Assembly (NCBI GenBank): GCA_005800815.1
Contig: SYEK01000028.1
Coordinates: 1-64,000, forward strand
Origin: Actinomycetota bacterium
GTDB taxonomy: Bacteria > Actinomycetota > Actinomycetes > Nanopelagicales > Nanopelagicaceae
Direction of reading: 5' to 3'
Length of the DNA: 64,000 nt
Of this stretch, positions 38,485 to 46,968 are shown one piece after another. The notes beneath the pieces were generated by a model. It did not search any database. It was not told where the DNA came from and saw nothing but the letters and a program-made list of their open reading frames with translations. Position 1 is the stretch's first letter; the number at the start of each line of letters is the position of its first letter. Position numbers and translations under genes: made by a program.

Positions 38485-39321
38485 TTAGGCTTTGATAACT
38501 CCATTTGAGAGCAAAACTAAGAGGACACTGCCTAGTATCACGCGATAGATGATGAAGGGCATAAAACTTCTAGTGGTGACGAATTTGAGTAGCCAAGCAA
38601 TAACCCCGTATCCGACAACAAAGGCGACACTGGTTGCGATAAAAATCTGGTCTAAGGAGAAGGTTTGCCTACTAGTCTGATCATTAAGGGCAGCCTCGAG
38701 TTGAAATAGTCCACTGCCAAAGACGGCCGGTAGGGCTAATAGAAATGAGTAGCGCAGCGCAGCCTCTCGTGTGTAACCAAGATATCTGCCTATTGCGATA
38801 GTGGCACCTGAGCGTGATACGCCAGGAATGAGCGCCAGAGATTGAGCAAGGCCATAGAAAAGACCATGCGCAGTACTGAGCTCTTTTAGCTCACGCTCCC
38901 TCTTGCCGAAGTGATCTGCCAAGCCCAGAAGGATGCCAAAGAGGATCAGCATCAACGCAATTAGCCATAAGGAGCGAAAATCTTGAGTGATCACATCCTG
39001 TCCAAAATATCCAAGAACGACAATCGGTAATGATCCCACGATAATCAACCAACCCATACGTGCCTGTTGTCTTTCATCACCGAGCAAATCTCTACGCAAA
39101 ATCACTTGGGCAAACCAGGCCAGGATAATTCTTTTAATGTCGGCTCTGAAATAAATCAGCACCGCCAACTCAGTGCCAATCTGTGTTATCGCAGTGAAGC
39201 GTGCGCCCGGATCTTGGGCATTTTCAAAGAACTCCCCCACAATTCTCTGGTGAGCACTCGAGGAGATGGGTACGAACTCAGTCAGACCCTGCACGATGCC
39301 TAAAAAAATCGCCTCAATCAC
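38485..39321 (-). CDS. uppP: Undecaprenyl-diphosphatase (BacA type)
   Basis: Membrane phosphatase that recycles undecaprenyl diphosphate to the lipid carrier used in wall synthesis, functionally linked to uppS. The 278-residue protein has the catalytic segments EFVPISSSAHQRIVGE (near 20-35) and PGVSRSGATIAIGRYLG, plus about eight hydrophobic helices. The GTG at 39321 (GTG ATT GAG) with GGGAAGGG upstream fits the family N-terminus IEAIFLGIVQGLTE; the track's longer start adds unrelated residues. Confidence 0.93.
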   Translation of the reverse strand: MIEAIFLGIVQGLTEFVPISSSAHQRIVGEFFENAQDPGARFTAITQIGTELAVLIYFRADIKRIILAWFAQVILRRDLLGDERQQARMGWLIIVGSLPIVVLGYFGQDVITQDFRSLWLIALMLILFGILLGLADHFGKRERELKELSTAHGLFYGLAQSLALIPGVSRSGATIAIGRYLGYTREAALRYSFLLALPAVFGSGLFQLEAALNDQTSRQTFSLDQIFIATSVAFVVGYGVIAWLLKFVTTRSFMPFIIYRVILGSVLLVLLSNGVIKA

Positions 39322-39367
39322 GCAGACACCCTTCCCTAGTGGAGTTGTGGAGTCATAAGAATAAGGG

Positions 39368-39817
39368 CTAAGACGCCTCTTTGAGTTGAGATGTATGGGC
39401 ATGCAGATGATTACTTGCCTTAGCTACCAGCGATGAGATGCTTATCTCTCCGGCCTGTGGGTGGATGGAAACTCTCTCCCATTGCTCCTTTGATAATCCA
39501 GAGAGAGCCACTTGCACCTGTTTTCCAATCGACTCAATGAGGGCCAGGGAGTTCACCCAATCACGACCTTCGTAGTTAAGGGCAGATGGATATATATCCT
39601 CATCAAATTGAATGATCTGGGGCTTATCAATTGTGAGGGCATTGAAGTACCGGTTCATAAAATGCATCTCGGCATCTGCTATGTGATGCAGAATAAACGC
39701 CGGTGACCACTCACTCTCCCTCGTGGCGACTCCAGCGGTCTTGGTATCTATCCGCTTCGCCTGGGCTATGAAGATCTCCAAGTTTTTGGCATACTCTGCT
39801 AACTTTTCTTGGCTCAT
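39368..39817 (-). CDS. DinB-like / YfiT-type putative metal-dependent protein
   Basis: Four-helix-bundle protein of 149 residues with the three-histidine metal pattern of the DinB superfamily: HHIADAEMH in helix 2 and NHLHAHTSQL near the C-terminus. Actinobacterial relatives include thiol (mycothiol/bacillithiol) transferases and maleylpyruvate-isomerase-like enzymes. The exact role is unknown. The ATG at 39817 is preferred to the track's TTG because TAAGAT lies exactly 6 nt before it, suggesting a leaderless mRNA. Confidence 0.8.
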   Translation of the reverse strand: MSQEKLAEYAKNLEIFIAQAKRIDTKTAGVATRESEWSPAFILHHIADAEMHFMNRYFNALTIDKPQIIQFDEDIYPSALNYEGRDWVNSLALIESIGKQVQVALSGLSKEQWERVSIHPQAGEISISSLVAKASNHLHAHTSQLKEAS

Positions 39818-39957
39818 AGCCAAATCTTATACTGGCCAACGGTCTTTCGACCTTTTTCCCACAAGCTCACCACCAAAAACTAGAAATTAAGTTTTCTTGT
39901 CAAGTTCTCTAGACTTGTGGTTATTCGACAAGCTCACAGGATGGGGCGTCCAAGTAG

Positions 39958-40323
39958 CGAAGTAATTCAGGATTAAAAGGTAATGGGGATGTTGTTACTG
40001 GAGCCGCGAGTGGAATTGGCAAGGCAGTTGTCCAAGGATTTGCAGAAGCTGGGGCTCAAGTTCTCCTCGTTGATGCGCCCGGATCTTCCACTGACGAAAT
40101 AATTTTTGGCTTGCCAGAAACGGGGCATAAGTCCCTTCAACTTGACTTATCGCAACTGGCAAATCACAAAGGTATCTTCGATTTTGCCCAAGGGTATGAA
40201 ACAGCGCTTGCTCAAGGTCAAGGAGCTTGCCTAGAAGGTGAACAAATGATTGACGAAGCCTCTCGCCGCCGAGCAGCCAAAATACTCGCCCAAGCAGAGT
40301 CTTTTTTTTTTTTAAAAAACTAG
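39958..40323 (+). pseudogene. Chimeric gene remnant: SDR N-terminus joined to a CitE/HpcH-like C-terminus
   Basis: An open frame with no start codon reads GDVVTGAASGIGKAVVQGF, the Rossmann glycine motif of a short-chain dehydrogenase, then QVLLVD and LPETGHKSLQLDLS, typical SDR sequence to about residue 80. It then switches without a break to YETALAQGQGACLEGEQ followed by MIDEASRRRAAKILAQAE, which resembles the C-terminal end of HpcH/HpaI or citrate-lyase-beta aldolases. The SDR catalytic Tyr/Lys and most of the aldolase are missing. A deletion that fused two decayed genes is the simplest reading. The 140 nt between the dinB-like gene and this frame hold nothing I recognise. Confidence 0.6.
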
Positions 40324-40329
40324 ATCAAA

Positions 40330-41457
40330 TTATTGACGTTCGCTGCGTCGAATATTGATTCTATATTTTGCGGCATAATCTCGATCCAACTCCCAACCCA
40401 GCCCGGGCGTATCCGAAAGTGTAATGTAGCCATTTTTGAGGGGTGGACGGTTGGCTATCATATTATGCCAAATCGGATCACGGGTTTTGTGAAAAACCTC
40501 TAAATACGTACCATGAGGAATTGAGGCGAGTAAGTGTGATGCTGCTTGTGGCTCTTCGTGGTGGGCCATTTGCACATCGTATAGATGCGCGGTCGCCGCG
40601 GCTCGCCGCCACTCTGTAGGCCCTCCCGACCATGATGAGTCAAAGTTACAAAAATCAATAGCTCCAATCTCCATAAGATCACGACATGCTGCAGCGGAAA
40701 ATTCTGTCTGTCCAGCACAGACTCGTACTCCTCCCAAAAATCGAACATCACGCATTGATCGCTTATCATTCTGCCAATTACATGGTTCCTCAAACCAAAG
40801 TAAATTGTCATCACGGACAATCTGTGAAAACTCAATTGCCTGCGGAAGTGAGTATCCTTGGTTGGCATCAACAGCGATACGGAAGTTGTCTCCACCGTAC
40901 TTTTGCGCCTCACGAAATCGGACTACATCCTCTTTTGGTGGGAGACCTCCTACTTTAAATTTCATTCCGGCAAAGCCTTGCTCTACTAAAGATTCAACCT
41001 CCTCTTGAATCGAAATATTACTGTTGTAATAGCCACCAATGGTGATTACAGGAATCCAGTTTCTATAGCCACCCCAGAGTTTGTAAAGGGGAATTGAGAG
41101 AGATTTAGCAAAGAGGTCCCAGAGTGTAAGATCCACTGAGGCAGTAGCCACTAAACCAAGGCGACGGTCCCGCAATATATTCCAGGTTGCCGGCCGTGCG
41201 AGATTCCAACAATGCTCAATTGCTCCGCCGTCTTCACCAAATAGATTTGGTGCAATCTCCTCGTGAATAATCTGATCAATCTCAGCCAGTCCAGCATCTT
41301 CATCCCCAGCATAAGCCTCTCCCACTAATCCACTATCAGTAAAAATGCGTGTGAGGATGGTGGAACGATGAGTCATCCTGTAGTGACTTCCCTGATAGAC
41401 CCTGTCGAGTGGAACCCTGATCTGCTCGGTCTCAATGGCTGTTATGGTCAAATCCAT
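40330..41457 (-). CDS. Enolase-superfamily (mandelate racemase/acid-sugar dehydratase-like) enzyme
   Basis: Second enolase-superfamily member, 375 residues, not closely similar to the 33.8 kb copy. Catalytic set: MKFKVGG (KxK, residues 166-168), VDANQGY (Asp near 197), WFEEPC (Glu near 223), CAGQTE, and His in MAHHEEPQ. This is the racemase/dehydratase arrangement. GGGAG lies upstream of the ATG. It is divergent from the adjacent lacI-type regulator, with an operator-like palindrome 26 nt before its start, so it is probably repressed by that protein and induced by a sugar acid. Confidence 0.85.
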   Translation of the reverse strand: MDLTITAIETEQIRVPLDRVYQGSHYRMTHRSTILTRIFTDSGLVGEAYAGDEDAGLAEIDQIIHEEIAPNLFGEDGGAIEHCWNLARPATWNILRDRRLGLVATASVDLTLWDLFAKSLSIPLYKLWGGYRNWIPVITIGGYYNSNISIQEEVESLVEQGFAGMKFKVGGLPPKEDVVRFREAQKYGGDNFRIAVDANQGYSLPQAIEFSQIVRDDNLLWFEEPCNWQNDKRSMRDVRFLGGVRVCAGQTEFSAAACRDLMEIGAIDFCNFDSSWSGGPTEWRRAAATAHLYDVQMAHHEEPQAASHLLASIPHGTYLEVFHKTRDPIWHNMIANRPPLKNGYITLSDTPGLGWELDRDYAAKYRINIRRSERQ

Positions 41458-41482
41458 CTAATTTTCTCCCTGGAAAAATATA

Positions 41483-41494
41483 GGAATCGATTCC
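41483..41494. promoter_or_regulatory. LacI-type operator candidate (GGAATCGATTCC)
   Basis: Perfect 12-bp palindrome with the central CG typical of LacI/GalR-family operators, located in the promoter region of the divergent enolase-like gene. Confidence 0.6.
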
Positions 41495-41553
41495 AATCTA
41501 GAGTAGCATCGTGTACAGTCCCAGAGCAAACCTCTTAGTAGGAATCTTAACCA

Positions 41554-41568
41554 CTGGAAATTTTCCAG
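41554..41568. promoter_or_regulatory. Second palindrome (CTGGAAATTTTCCAG) near lacI
   Basis: Perfect 15-bp inverted repeat (central T) 25 nt upstream of the lacI-type start codon. It could be an autoregulatory site. Its TGGAAATTT core recurs at about 58.4 kb and partly at 50.8 kb. Confidence 0.45.
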
Positions 41569-41593
41569 CAATCTTGCAGGAAAGGAGCAGACA

Positions 41594-42634
41594 ATGGTTG
41601 GAGATCACTCAGGAACTCCTCGGAAACTAGGTCACAGAGTGACCATCCGCGATGTGGCCGAGGGTGCCGATGCCGCTCTCTCTAGCGTCTCTCGCGTTCT
41701 CTCGGGTCATCCCCACGTCTCCGAGAAGATGAGAATAAAGGTGCAAAAAGTTGCTGAGGAGCTCGGGTATGAACCAAATCTTAATGCACAAACTTTAAGA
41801 AGTGGTGTTTCCCGAACAATTGGTTTTGTGGTTCGTGACATTAATAACCCTTTATTTACTCTCATTGCGCAAGCATGCGAGCGGGAACTTCGGCGTAATG
41901 GCTACTCGATGATATTGATAAATTCTGATGGCAGTGTTGAAATTGAGAATCAAAACTTCTCATTACTTCGAAAAAGAAGAGTTGATGGAATTATTGCATC
42001 ATTAGTGGCAGAGGATTCACCTTATCTTAGAAAGAATTTAGATTCTGCTCATTGCCCTATTGTTCTTCTCGATAGACAAGTATCTGACAGAAATATTAGT
42101 GCCGTCATCGCAAATCATTCTAGTGGAGTTTATGAAGCAGTAATGAGTTTAGTTAAATTAGGTCATTCCAAGATTGCTCTTATTACGGGTTCAAATAACA
42201 TTTATCCAACAAGAAATCGACTAGAAGGTTTTACTAAAGCTCATCAAGATGCAAATCTAGAGATTTGTTCTAATTTACTTGCAGTTGGTGGCTTTGATGC
42301 AGATTATGCCTTTTCTCACTCTCTAAACCTCCTGCATCAGAAATCGGCACCAACCGCATTTCTTGCTGGCGGAGTTGGTGCTTTTATGGGTATAAGTCGA
42401 GCATTTAAAAAAAATAAAATTATCATGGGCAAAGATGTCGCTTTTGTTGCGCTTGATACACTCTCTTTCTTAGAACTTTTCTTTGCAAACATCTCTACAG
42501 TCTATCGAGATCCCGTAGAGATGGGGCGTGAAGCCGCTATTTTACTCCTAGAAGGCCTTGAAGGTGCTCAACCACAAGTCAGCGTTATTGAAACTCAATT
42601 TGTTGAGCGTGATAGTTCCAAAGGTAGTATTTAG
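41594..42634 (+). CDS. LacI/GalR-family transcriptional regulator
   Basis: 346 residues. The N-terminal helix-turn-helix is VTIRDVAEGADAALSSVSRVLSG with the hinge helix region YEPNLNAQTLRSGVSRTIGFV. The rest is a periplasmic-binding-protein-like effector domain (FVVRDINNPLFTLIAQACERE, PIVLLDRQV, ALITGSN, FVALDTLSFL). AAAGGAG precedes the ATG. Likely controls the divergent enolase-like gene and itself through the palindromes at 41.5 kb; the effector is probably that gene's substrate. Confidence 0.92.
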   Translation: MVGDHSGTPRKLGHRVTIRDVAEGADAALSSVSRVLSGHPHVSEKMRIKVQKVAEELGYEPNLNAQTLRSGVSRTIGFVVRDINNPLFTLIAQACERELRRNGYSMILINSDGSVEIENQNFSLLRKRRVDGIIASLVAEDSPYLRKNLDSAHCPIVLLDRQVSDRNISAVIANHSSGVYEAVMSLVKLGHSKIALITGSNNIYPTRNRLEGFTKAHQDANLEICSNLLAVGGFDADYAFSHSLNLLHQKSAPTAFLAGGVGAFMGISRAFKKNKIIMGKDVAFVALDTLSFLELFFANISTVYRDPVEMGREAAILLLEGLEGAQPQVSVIETQFVERDSSKGSI

Positions 42635-42709
42635 ATGAGAGGAGATTACTATTTAAAAAGACGCTAATTTAATAGTAGTAACTTTTAAGTCTGTCAAAAA
42701 GTCAATGCC

Positions 42710-42747
42710 TTGACTACAAAAAATCTTGTATTATCTATTGTAGATAA
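42710..42747 (+). promoter_or_regulatory. Promoter with palindromic operator upstream of the RidA-SDR-enolase operon
   Basis: A -35 TTGACT at 42710 is followed by the perfect inverted repeat TTATCTA-TTG-TAGATAA (42731-42747), which covers the likely -10 region. The ribosome-binding site GGAGG is just downstream. A protein bound there would block transcription. The palindrome differs from the LacI sites nearby, so a different regulator (for example GntR-type) is implied. Confidence 0.55.
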
Positions 42748-42765
42748 AAATTGGAGGATTAAATA

Positions 42766-43155
42766 ATGCTTAAAATTGAGCGTGTAAACGGTAACAGGCC
42801 TTGGGCGCCCATTGTTGGTTATTCGCGCGCAGTAAAAATGGGAAATCTCATTGAAGTTGCCGGAACAAGTTCAACCACGCGAGATGGCAAAGTAATGTTT
42901 CCAAATGACGCATATGGTCAGACTCAATATATTCTAGAGGAAATTAGAAAAGCCGTAAAAGAGCTTGGAGCCTCGTTCGAGAATGTCATAAGAACTCGAG
43001 TTTACCTAACTAATATAGATGATTGGGCTGAGGTTGGAAAGGCACATGGAGAATGCTTTGCTAACATTTTACCGGCCTCATCTTTTGTTGAAATTTCACG
43101 TTTAATGCTTCCCGAACTTTGCGTAGAAGTTGAGATGACCCTTTATGTTGAATAA
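42766..43155 (+). CDS. RidA-family protein
   Basis: 129-residue RidA/YjgF fold, with VAGTSSTTRDGKV, YGQTQYILEEIRKAVKELG, the conserved Arg in VIRTRVYLTNIDDW and the C-terminal VEVEMTLYVE. RidA proteins hydrolyse reactive enamines/imines; catabolic-operon members often act as deaminases or tautomerases on pathway intermediates. GGAGG lies upstream of the ATG. First gene of a three-gene operon with an SDR and an enolase-superfamily enzyme. Confidence 0.88.
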   Translation: MLKIERVNGNRPWAPIVGYSRAVKMGNLIEVAGTSSTTRDGKVMFPNDAYGQTQYILEEIRKAVKELGASFENVIRTRVYLTNIDDWAEVGKAHGECFANILPASSFVEISRLMLPELCVEVEMTLYVE

Positions 43156-43175
43156 ATTCCTAGAGGAGGAGAGAG

Positions 43176-43958
43176 ATGAACCGATTGCTAATTGAGCATG
43201 AAACTATAGTCATCACAGGTGGTACCAGTGGGCTTGGTTTTGCCTCAGCACGACGTCTTCTCACCGATTGGCCAATGCTCAATATCGCTCTTTTAGATTT
43301 GAAAGAGGGGAGTACCCAGGAATTAATTACTGAATTTAATCACAATCGAATAATGTTTTTTCAAACGGATGTATCTGATTACCAATCTGTTCAAACTTCT
43401 TTTGAGCAAGTCCTTAAATGGAAAGAGAGTTTTTCAGGACTGATTGCTGCAGCTGGATTTGCAACGAACATTTCTAGCATTGAAACGACTCCAGAAGATT
43501 GGCGTGCAATGATTAGTTGCCACCTTGATGGAACTTTTTTCTGCAATCAATCTGCTGGTAGGTACTGGATCAAAAATAAACTTCCAGGAGCAATAGTCAA
43601 TTTTTCCTCTGTCTCACATATTTTTGGTTGGCCTCGTCGCGTTGCTTATGCGGCAGCAAAAGCTGGTATTGATTCAATAACAAGAACACTTGCAGTGGAG
43701 TGGGCGGAGTTCGGGATCCGGGTAAATGCCGTTGTTCCTGGATATGTCAATACTCCTATGTTAGAAACCGGGATTCAATCGGGCCGTGTGGATCCATCTA
43801 TCAGGACTATGCATGCGATGGAGAGATTTGGAGAGCCTGATGAGGTTGCAGCTGGAGTTAAATTCCTACTCTCTAACGATGCCAGTTATATAACCGGTGA
43901 AATGTTGACTATTGACGGTGGGTTTATCCCGAGAAGGATTCCGTGGAATCGTGATTGA
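43176..43958 (+). CDS. Short-chain dehydrogenase/reductase
   Basis: NAD(P)-dependent oxidoreductase of 260 residues: cofactor motif TGGTSGLGFA, Asp after the second strand (LLDLKEG) suggesting NAD preference, AAGFA, catalytic Ser in VNFSSVSH and YxxxK in RVAYAAAKAG, and the C-terminal IDGG signature. GGAGGAGAG precedes the ATG. Middle gene of the RidA-SDR-enolase operon, probably oxidising a sugar acid or its dehydration product. Confidence 0.9.
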   Translation: MNRLLIEHETIVITGGTSGLGFASARRLLTDWPMLNIALLDLKEGSTQELITEFNHNRIMFFQTDVSDYQSVQTSFEQVLKWKESFSGLIAAAGFATNISSIETTPEDWRAMISCHLDGTFFCNQSAGRYWIKNKLPGAIVNFSSVSHIFGWPRRVAYAAAKAGIDSITRTLAVEWAEFGIRVNAVVPGYVNTPMLETGIQSGRVDPSIRTMHAMERFGEPDEVAAGVKFLLSNDASYITGEMLTIDGGFIPRRIPWNRD

Positions 43959-45084
43959 TTCGCTAAGTCATGATAAAAAATTCATCCCAAAAATCAAGGA
44001 GATCTCTGCTCGGCGGGTAACTCTGCGACTTCCTTCACCAGTTGTACTCGGACAATATGTGATCAGTTCTAGAGGTTTTGCAGTGGTGACCGTAGAGCTT
44101 GCAGATGGTACGAAAGGACATGCTTTCTCACTTGATCGTGGGACACCTGTTGCCCTGAGTATCAACACTCTGATTGCACAGCCATACAAAGAAATATTTG
44201 ATGGGGATCCCATAGCAACTTTTGATGCTCTCTTGAGGAGAATGAGTGCGCCACTCTCCTCTGGTGCCTCATTGCGCGGACTCTCACTTGTTGATTTAGC
44301 TGTCCATGATGCTGTTGCCCGCCATAAAGACATCACAGTAGTAGAAAATTTTGGGAAAATTAAACAAGCCCATCCCATCTGGGCTGTCATTGGTTATCCA
44401 CCCTCACGTGGACCTGAAGAGATCGCCTGGGAAGTTGAAGCGGCCGTTGCTGCCGGTGCTATCGGGGTCAAACTCCCTGTCGGTGCCAATCCCGCCAAAA
44501 CTCGAGAGCGAATTGAAGCCGCTTTGGCAACCGGCCTTTGCCCAGTGGCTACAGATCTTGCCTGGTCATGTAGGAGCGCAAAAGATGCATTTGAAATCGT
44601 CCGTGGCTTAGATCTTGCTTGGGTTGAAGATCCCTTTATCCCCGGAAGTATTACAGAGTTAGTGCAGTTACGACGAATGCTTGATGTTCCCCTTGCCAGT
44701 GGCGATGATGAAACTCATCTCTATCACCCACAAGTCTTCATCGAAACTGGAGCTCTAGATATTTTACGAATAGATGCCACCTGTCAAGGAGGATTATCAA
44801 GGATGATATTGCTTAATGAATACATGGAGAAAAGTGGGCTTGCAATCTCATGGCATGTCTACGATGCAATCCATAATCAGATTGCTTCTATCATCGATTC
44901 ACCCACCTTCTCTATTGAATATTCAGCGCCTGGAGCTAGCGTTGATCCATTGGCCGAGCTAATTCTTGATCAACGCTCATCTGGTATTACCCATGATGGA
45001 AAAGGTTTTAAGTTAGCAATCCCTGATCTTCCTGAAATCTCTGATGCTTTAGATGGTCCTCCACGTTGGGTAAGTTATCAGTAA
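43951..45084 (+). CDS. Enolase-superfamily enzyme (divergent MR/MLE-like)
   Basis: Third enolase-superfamily member. Barrel elements are VKLPVG (Lys after strand 2), ATDLAWS, WVEDPF (metal Glu), ASGDDETH and a His in SWHVYDAIHNQ. The metal-ligand motifs differ from the other two copies, so its substrate is probably different. A GTG at 43951 overlapping the SDR stop by 8 nt gives 377 residues and is preferred to the track's start, which lies deeper inside the SDR gene. No strong ribosome-binding site, so translation is likely coupled. Confidence 0.8.
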   Translation: MIDSLSHDKKFIPKIKEISARRVTLRLPSPVVLGQYVISSRGFAVVTVELADGTKGHAFSLDRGTPVALSINTLIAQPYKEIFDGDPIATFDALLRRMSAPLSSGASLRGLSLVDLAVHDAVARHKDITVVENFGKIKQAHPIWAVIGYPPSRGPEEIAWEVEAAVAAGAIGVKLPVGANPAKTRERIEAALATGLCPVATDLAWSCRSAKDAFEIVRGLDLAWVEDPFIPGSITELVQLRRMLDVPLASGDDETHLYHPQVFIETGALDILRIDATCQGGLSRMILLNEYMEKSGLAISWHVYDAIHNQIASIIDSPTFSIEYSAPGASVDPLAELILDQRSSGITHDGKGFKLAIPDLPEISDALDGPPRWVSYQ

Positions 45085-45172
45085 ACTAGAGTTTTGGCTG
45101 TATCAACACATCTCATTTTCAAACTATCGCGCCATCAAATCTCACCGACAATTCCATGGTAAATAGTTAAAT

Positions 45173-45979
45173 CTAACTCCTCGCTAACTTTGCTCGCGCT
45201 GCCTTACCTAATTCACCTGGAATCGAGGCTAAGAGCAACTTGGTGTAATCCTCCTGCGGATCATTAAATACCGACTCGGTATCACCTGATTCAACGAAGA
45301 CTCCATCCTTCATTACATAGACCCGCTTAGTAAGATAACGAATAACACCAAGATCATGAGAGACAAGAACAATAGAGAAATTATCATCTAGGAGGCCGTG
45401 AAATAATTTTAGTAACTGCGCTTGTGCGCTCTGATCAATCGCAGATGTTGGTTCATCAGCAAGAAGTAGTGAGGGCGAGGCTGAAAGGGCTCTCGCAACA
45501 CTCACTCGTTGACGTTGTCCACCTGAAAGTTGTCGAGGTTTCTTTAATGCATCTATCTTACTTATTCCCATTCGTTGAAGAAGTTTTAGAGCATTTTCCT
45601 CCGACTCATCCCTGCCGACTTTTTTATGAATTCGTACCGATTCAGCGACTGCCGAAAGACCAGTTAATTGTGGATTCAGGCTGCCATAGGGATCCTGAAA
45701 GACCATTTGGACCTGATTACGATTTCCATTTTGATATGACTTATTTCCCTTAAAGATACTCTCACCACGAAAAAGTATCTCACCCGCAGAGGGCTGTTGG
45801 AGGCCTGCCATCGCACGAGCCAAAGTTGACTTACCAGAGCCAGATTCGCCAACGATTCCAATCGGCTCGCCTTCATGAACCTTGATTGAGCAGTTCTTCA
45901 CGGCTTCGACAGCCGAGGCCCCCGTACCAAAGGTGACACTGACATTCTTTACATCCATCAACAGATTGCCTTTGCCCAT
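45173..45979 (-). CDS. dppF: Oligopeptide ABC transporter ATPase DppF-like
   Basis: 268 residues: Walker A GESGSGKST, QMVFQDPYGSLNPQ, signature [15 protein letters not shown], Walker B LLLADEPTSAID. Starts in a TAATG overlap with dppD, the track's extra N-terminal residues being part of that gene. Unlike the first Dpp system, the two ATPases here are separate genes. It is the last gene of a five-gene operon. Confidence 0.92.
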   Translation of the reverse strand: MGKGNLLMDVKNVSVTFGTGASAVEAVKNCSIKVHEGEPIGIVGESGSGKSTLARAMAGLQQPSAGEILFRGESIFKGNKSYQNGNRNQVQMVFQDPYGSLNPQLTGLSAVAESVRIHKKVGRDESEENALKLLQRMGISKIDALKKPRQLSGGQRQRVSVARALSASPSLLLADEPTSAIDQSAQAQLLKLFHGLLDDNFSIVLVSHDLGVIRYLTKRVYVMKDGVFVESGDTESVFNDPQEDYTKLLLASIPGELGKAARAKLARS

Positions 45980-46968
45980 TAGGCTCTCACAATCTTGTCG
46001 GCATGAAGGCAAGCAGTTTGATGTTTATCTTTGTCACCAAAAAGTGGTGGTTGTTCACCAACGGAGCAATCAGTATCTTTGTAGTCACAGCGCTCTGCAA
46101 ATCGACACCCCTGCATCCATTGGCCTACAGAGGGTGGATTACCCTTGATCGTGATGAGTTCACCACCAGGCTTGGCAATATCGATACGCGATGAGTTGAG
46201 AGCAATTGTGTAGGGGTGACGAGGTCTAGACAGGTCCTCTGTCGTGCCAACCTCAACAGTTGCACCCGCATGCATCACCACAATTTTGTCACAAACCTCA
46301 TCAACCAGGGCTAAGTCGTGTGAGATTAATATAATCGCAGTCCCAAGATCACGACGGATTTCTTTCAATAATTCCATGATCTGTGATTGCACTGTGACAT
46401 CAAGGCCTGTTGTTGGCTCATCGGCAATTAAGAGTTTAGGTTTACTAGCCAATGCACAAGCAATCATGACGCGCTGTCTCATTCCACCAGAGAGTTGATA
46501 AGGATATTGCTTCATTACCGTATCAATTCTTCGAATTTTCACTAAATCTAACATCTCTTTTGACCTTGACTTAATTGATTCCGTACCTTCAATTTGCTCT
46601 AAAGCCTCAGCTAACTGTTTCGCGACGGTAAGGACAGGATTAGGTCCAGCAAGCGCGCTTTGCGGCACATAGCCAATCACCTTGCCGCGAAGAACCTTCC
46701 ATCTTGCCTCGTTAATCTGGCTGAGATCCTCACCTTCAAAAAGAACTTGACCACCAATAATTGAGACTCCGCGTCGTTGTAAAGTACCAATAATGGCGCG
46801 ACAGACCATTGTCTTGCCAGAACCAGATTCACCGACAATACCCACCATCTGGCCATAGTCCACCTGGAAATTTGCTTGATTCACTAGGACGAGAGTTTTG
46901 CGTCCTGGCTTGACGATGCCTATTTCGAGGTTCGTTAGTTCTAAGAGTTTTTTCTCTAGTGAACTCAT
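45979..46968 (-). CDS. dppD: Oligopeptide ABC transporter ATPase DppD-like
   Basis: 329 residues with Walker [10 protein letters not shown], signature LSGGMRQRVMIACAL and Walker [13 protein letters not shown]. The Cys-rich C-terminal oligopeptide-transporter motif CRFAERCDYKDTDCSVGEQP (iron-sulfur type, near residue 290) is also present. ATGA overlap with dppC. This Cys-rich tail is absent from the fused ATPase of the first Dpp system. Confidence 0.92.
   Translation of the reverse strand: MSSLEKKLLELTNLEIGIVKPGRKTLVLVNQANFQVDYGQMVGIVGESGSGKTMVCRAIIGTLQRRGVSIIGGQVLFEGEDLSQINEARWKVLRGKVIGYVPQSALAGPNPVLTVAKQLAEALEQIEGTESIKSRSKEMLDLVKIRRIDTVMKQYPYQLSGGMRQRVMIACALASKPKLLIADEPTTGLDVTVQSQIMELLKEIRRDLGTAIILISHDLALVDEVCDKIVVMHAGATVEVGTTEDLSRPRHPYTIALNSSRIDIAKPGGELITIKGNPPSVGQWMQGCRFAERCDYKDTDCSVGEQPPLFGDKDKHQTACLHADKIVRA

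Noticed and set aside
39861-39937. Direct repeat ACAAGCTCAC (39861 and 39928) at the start of the island as a possible attachment site
   Set aside because: Only 10 bp, no integrase, no tRNA and no matching copy seen at another boundary.
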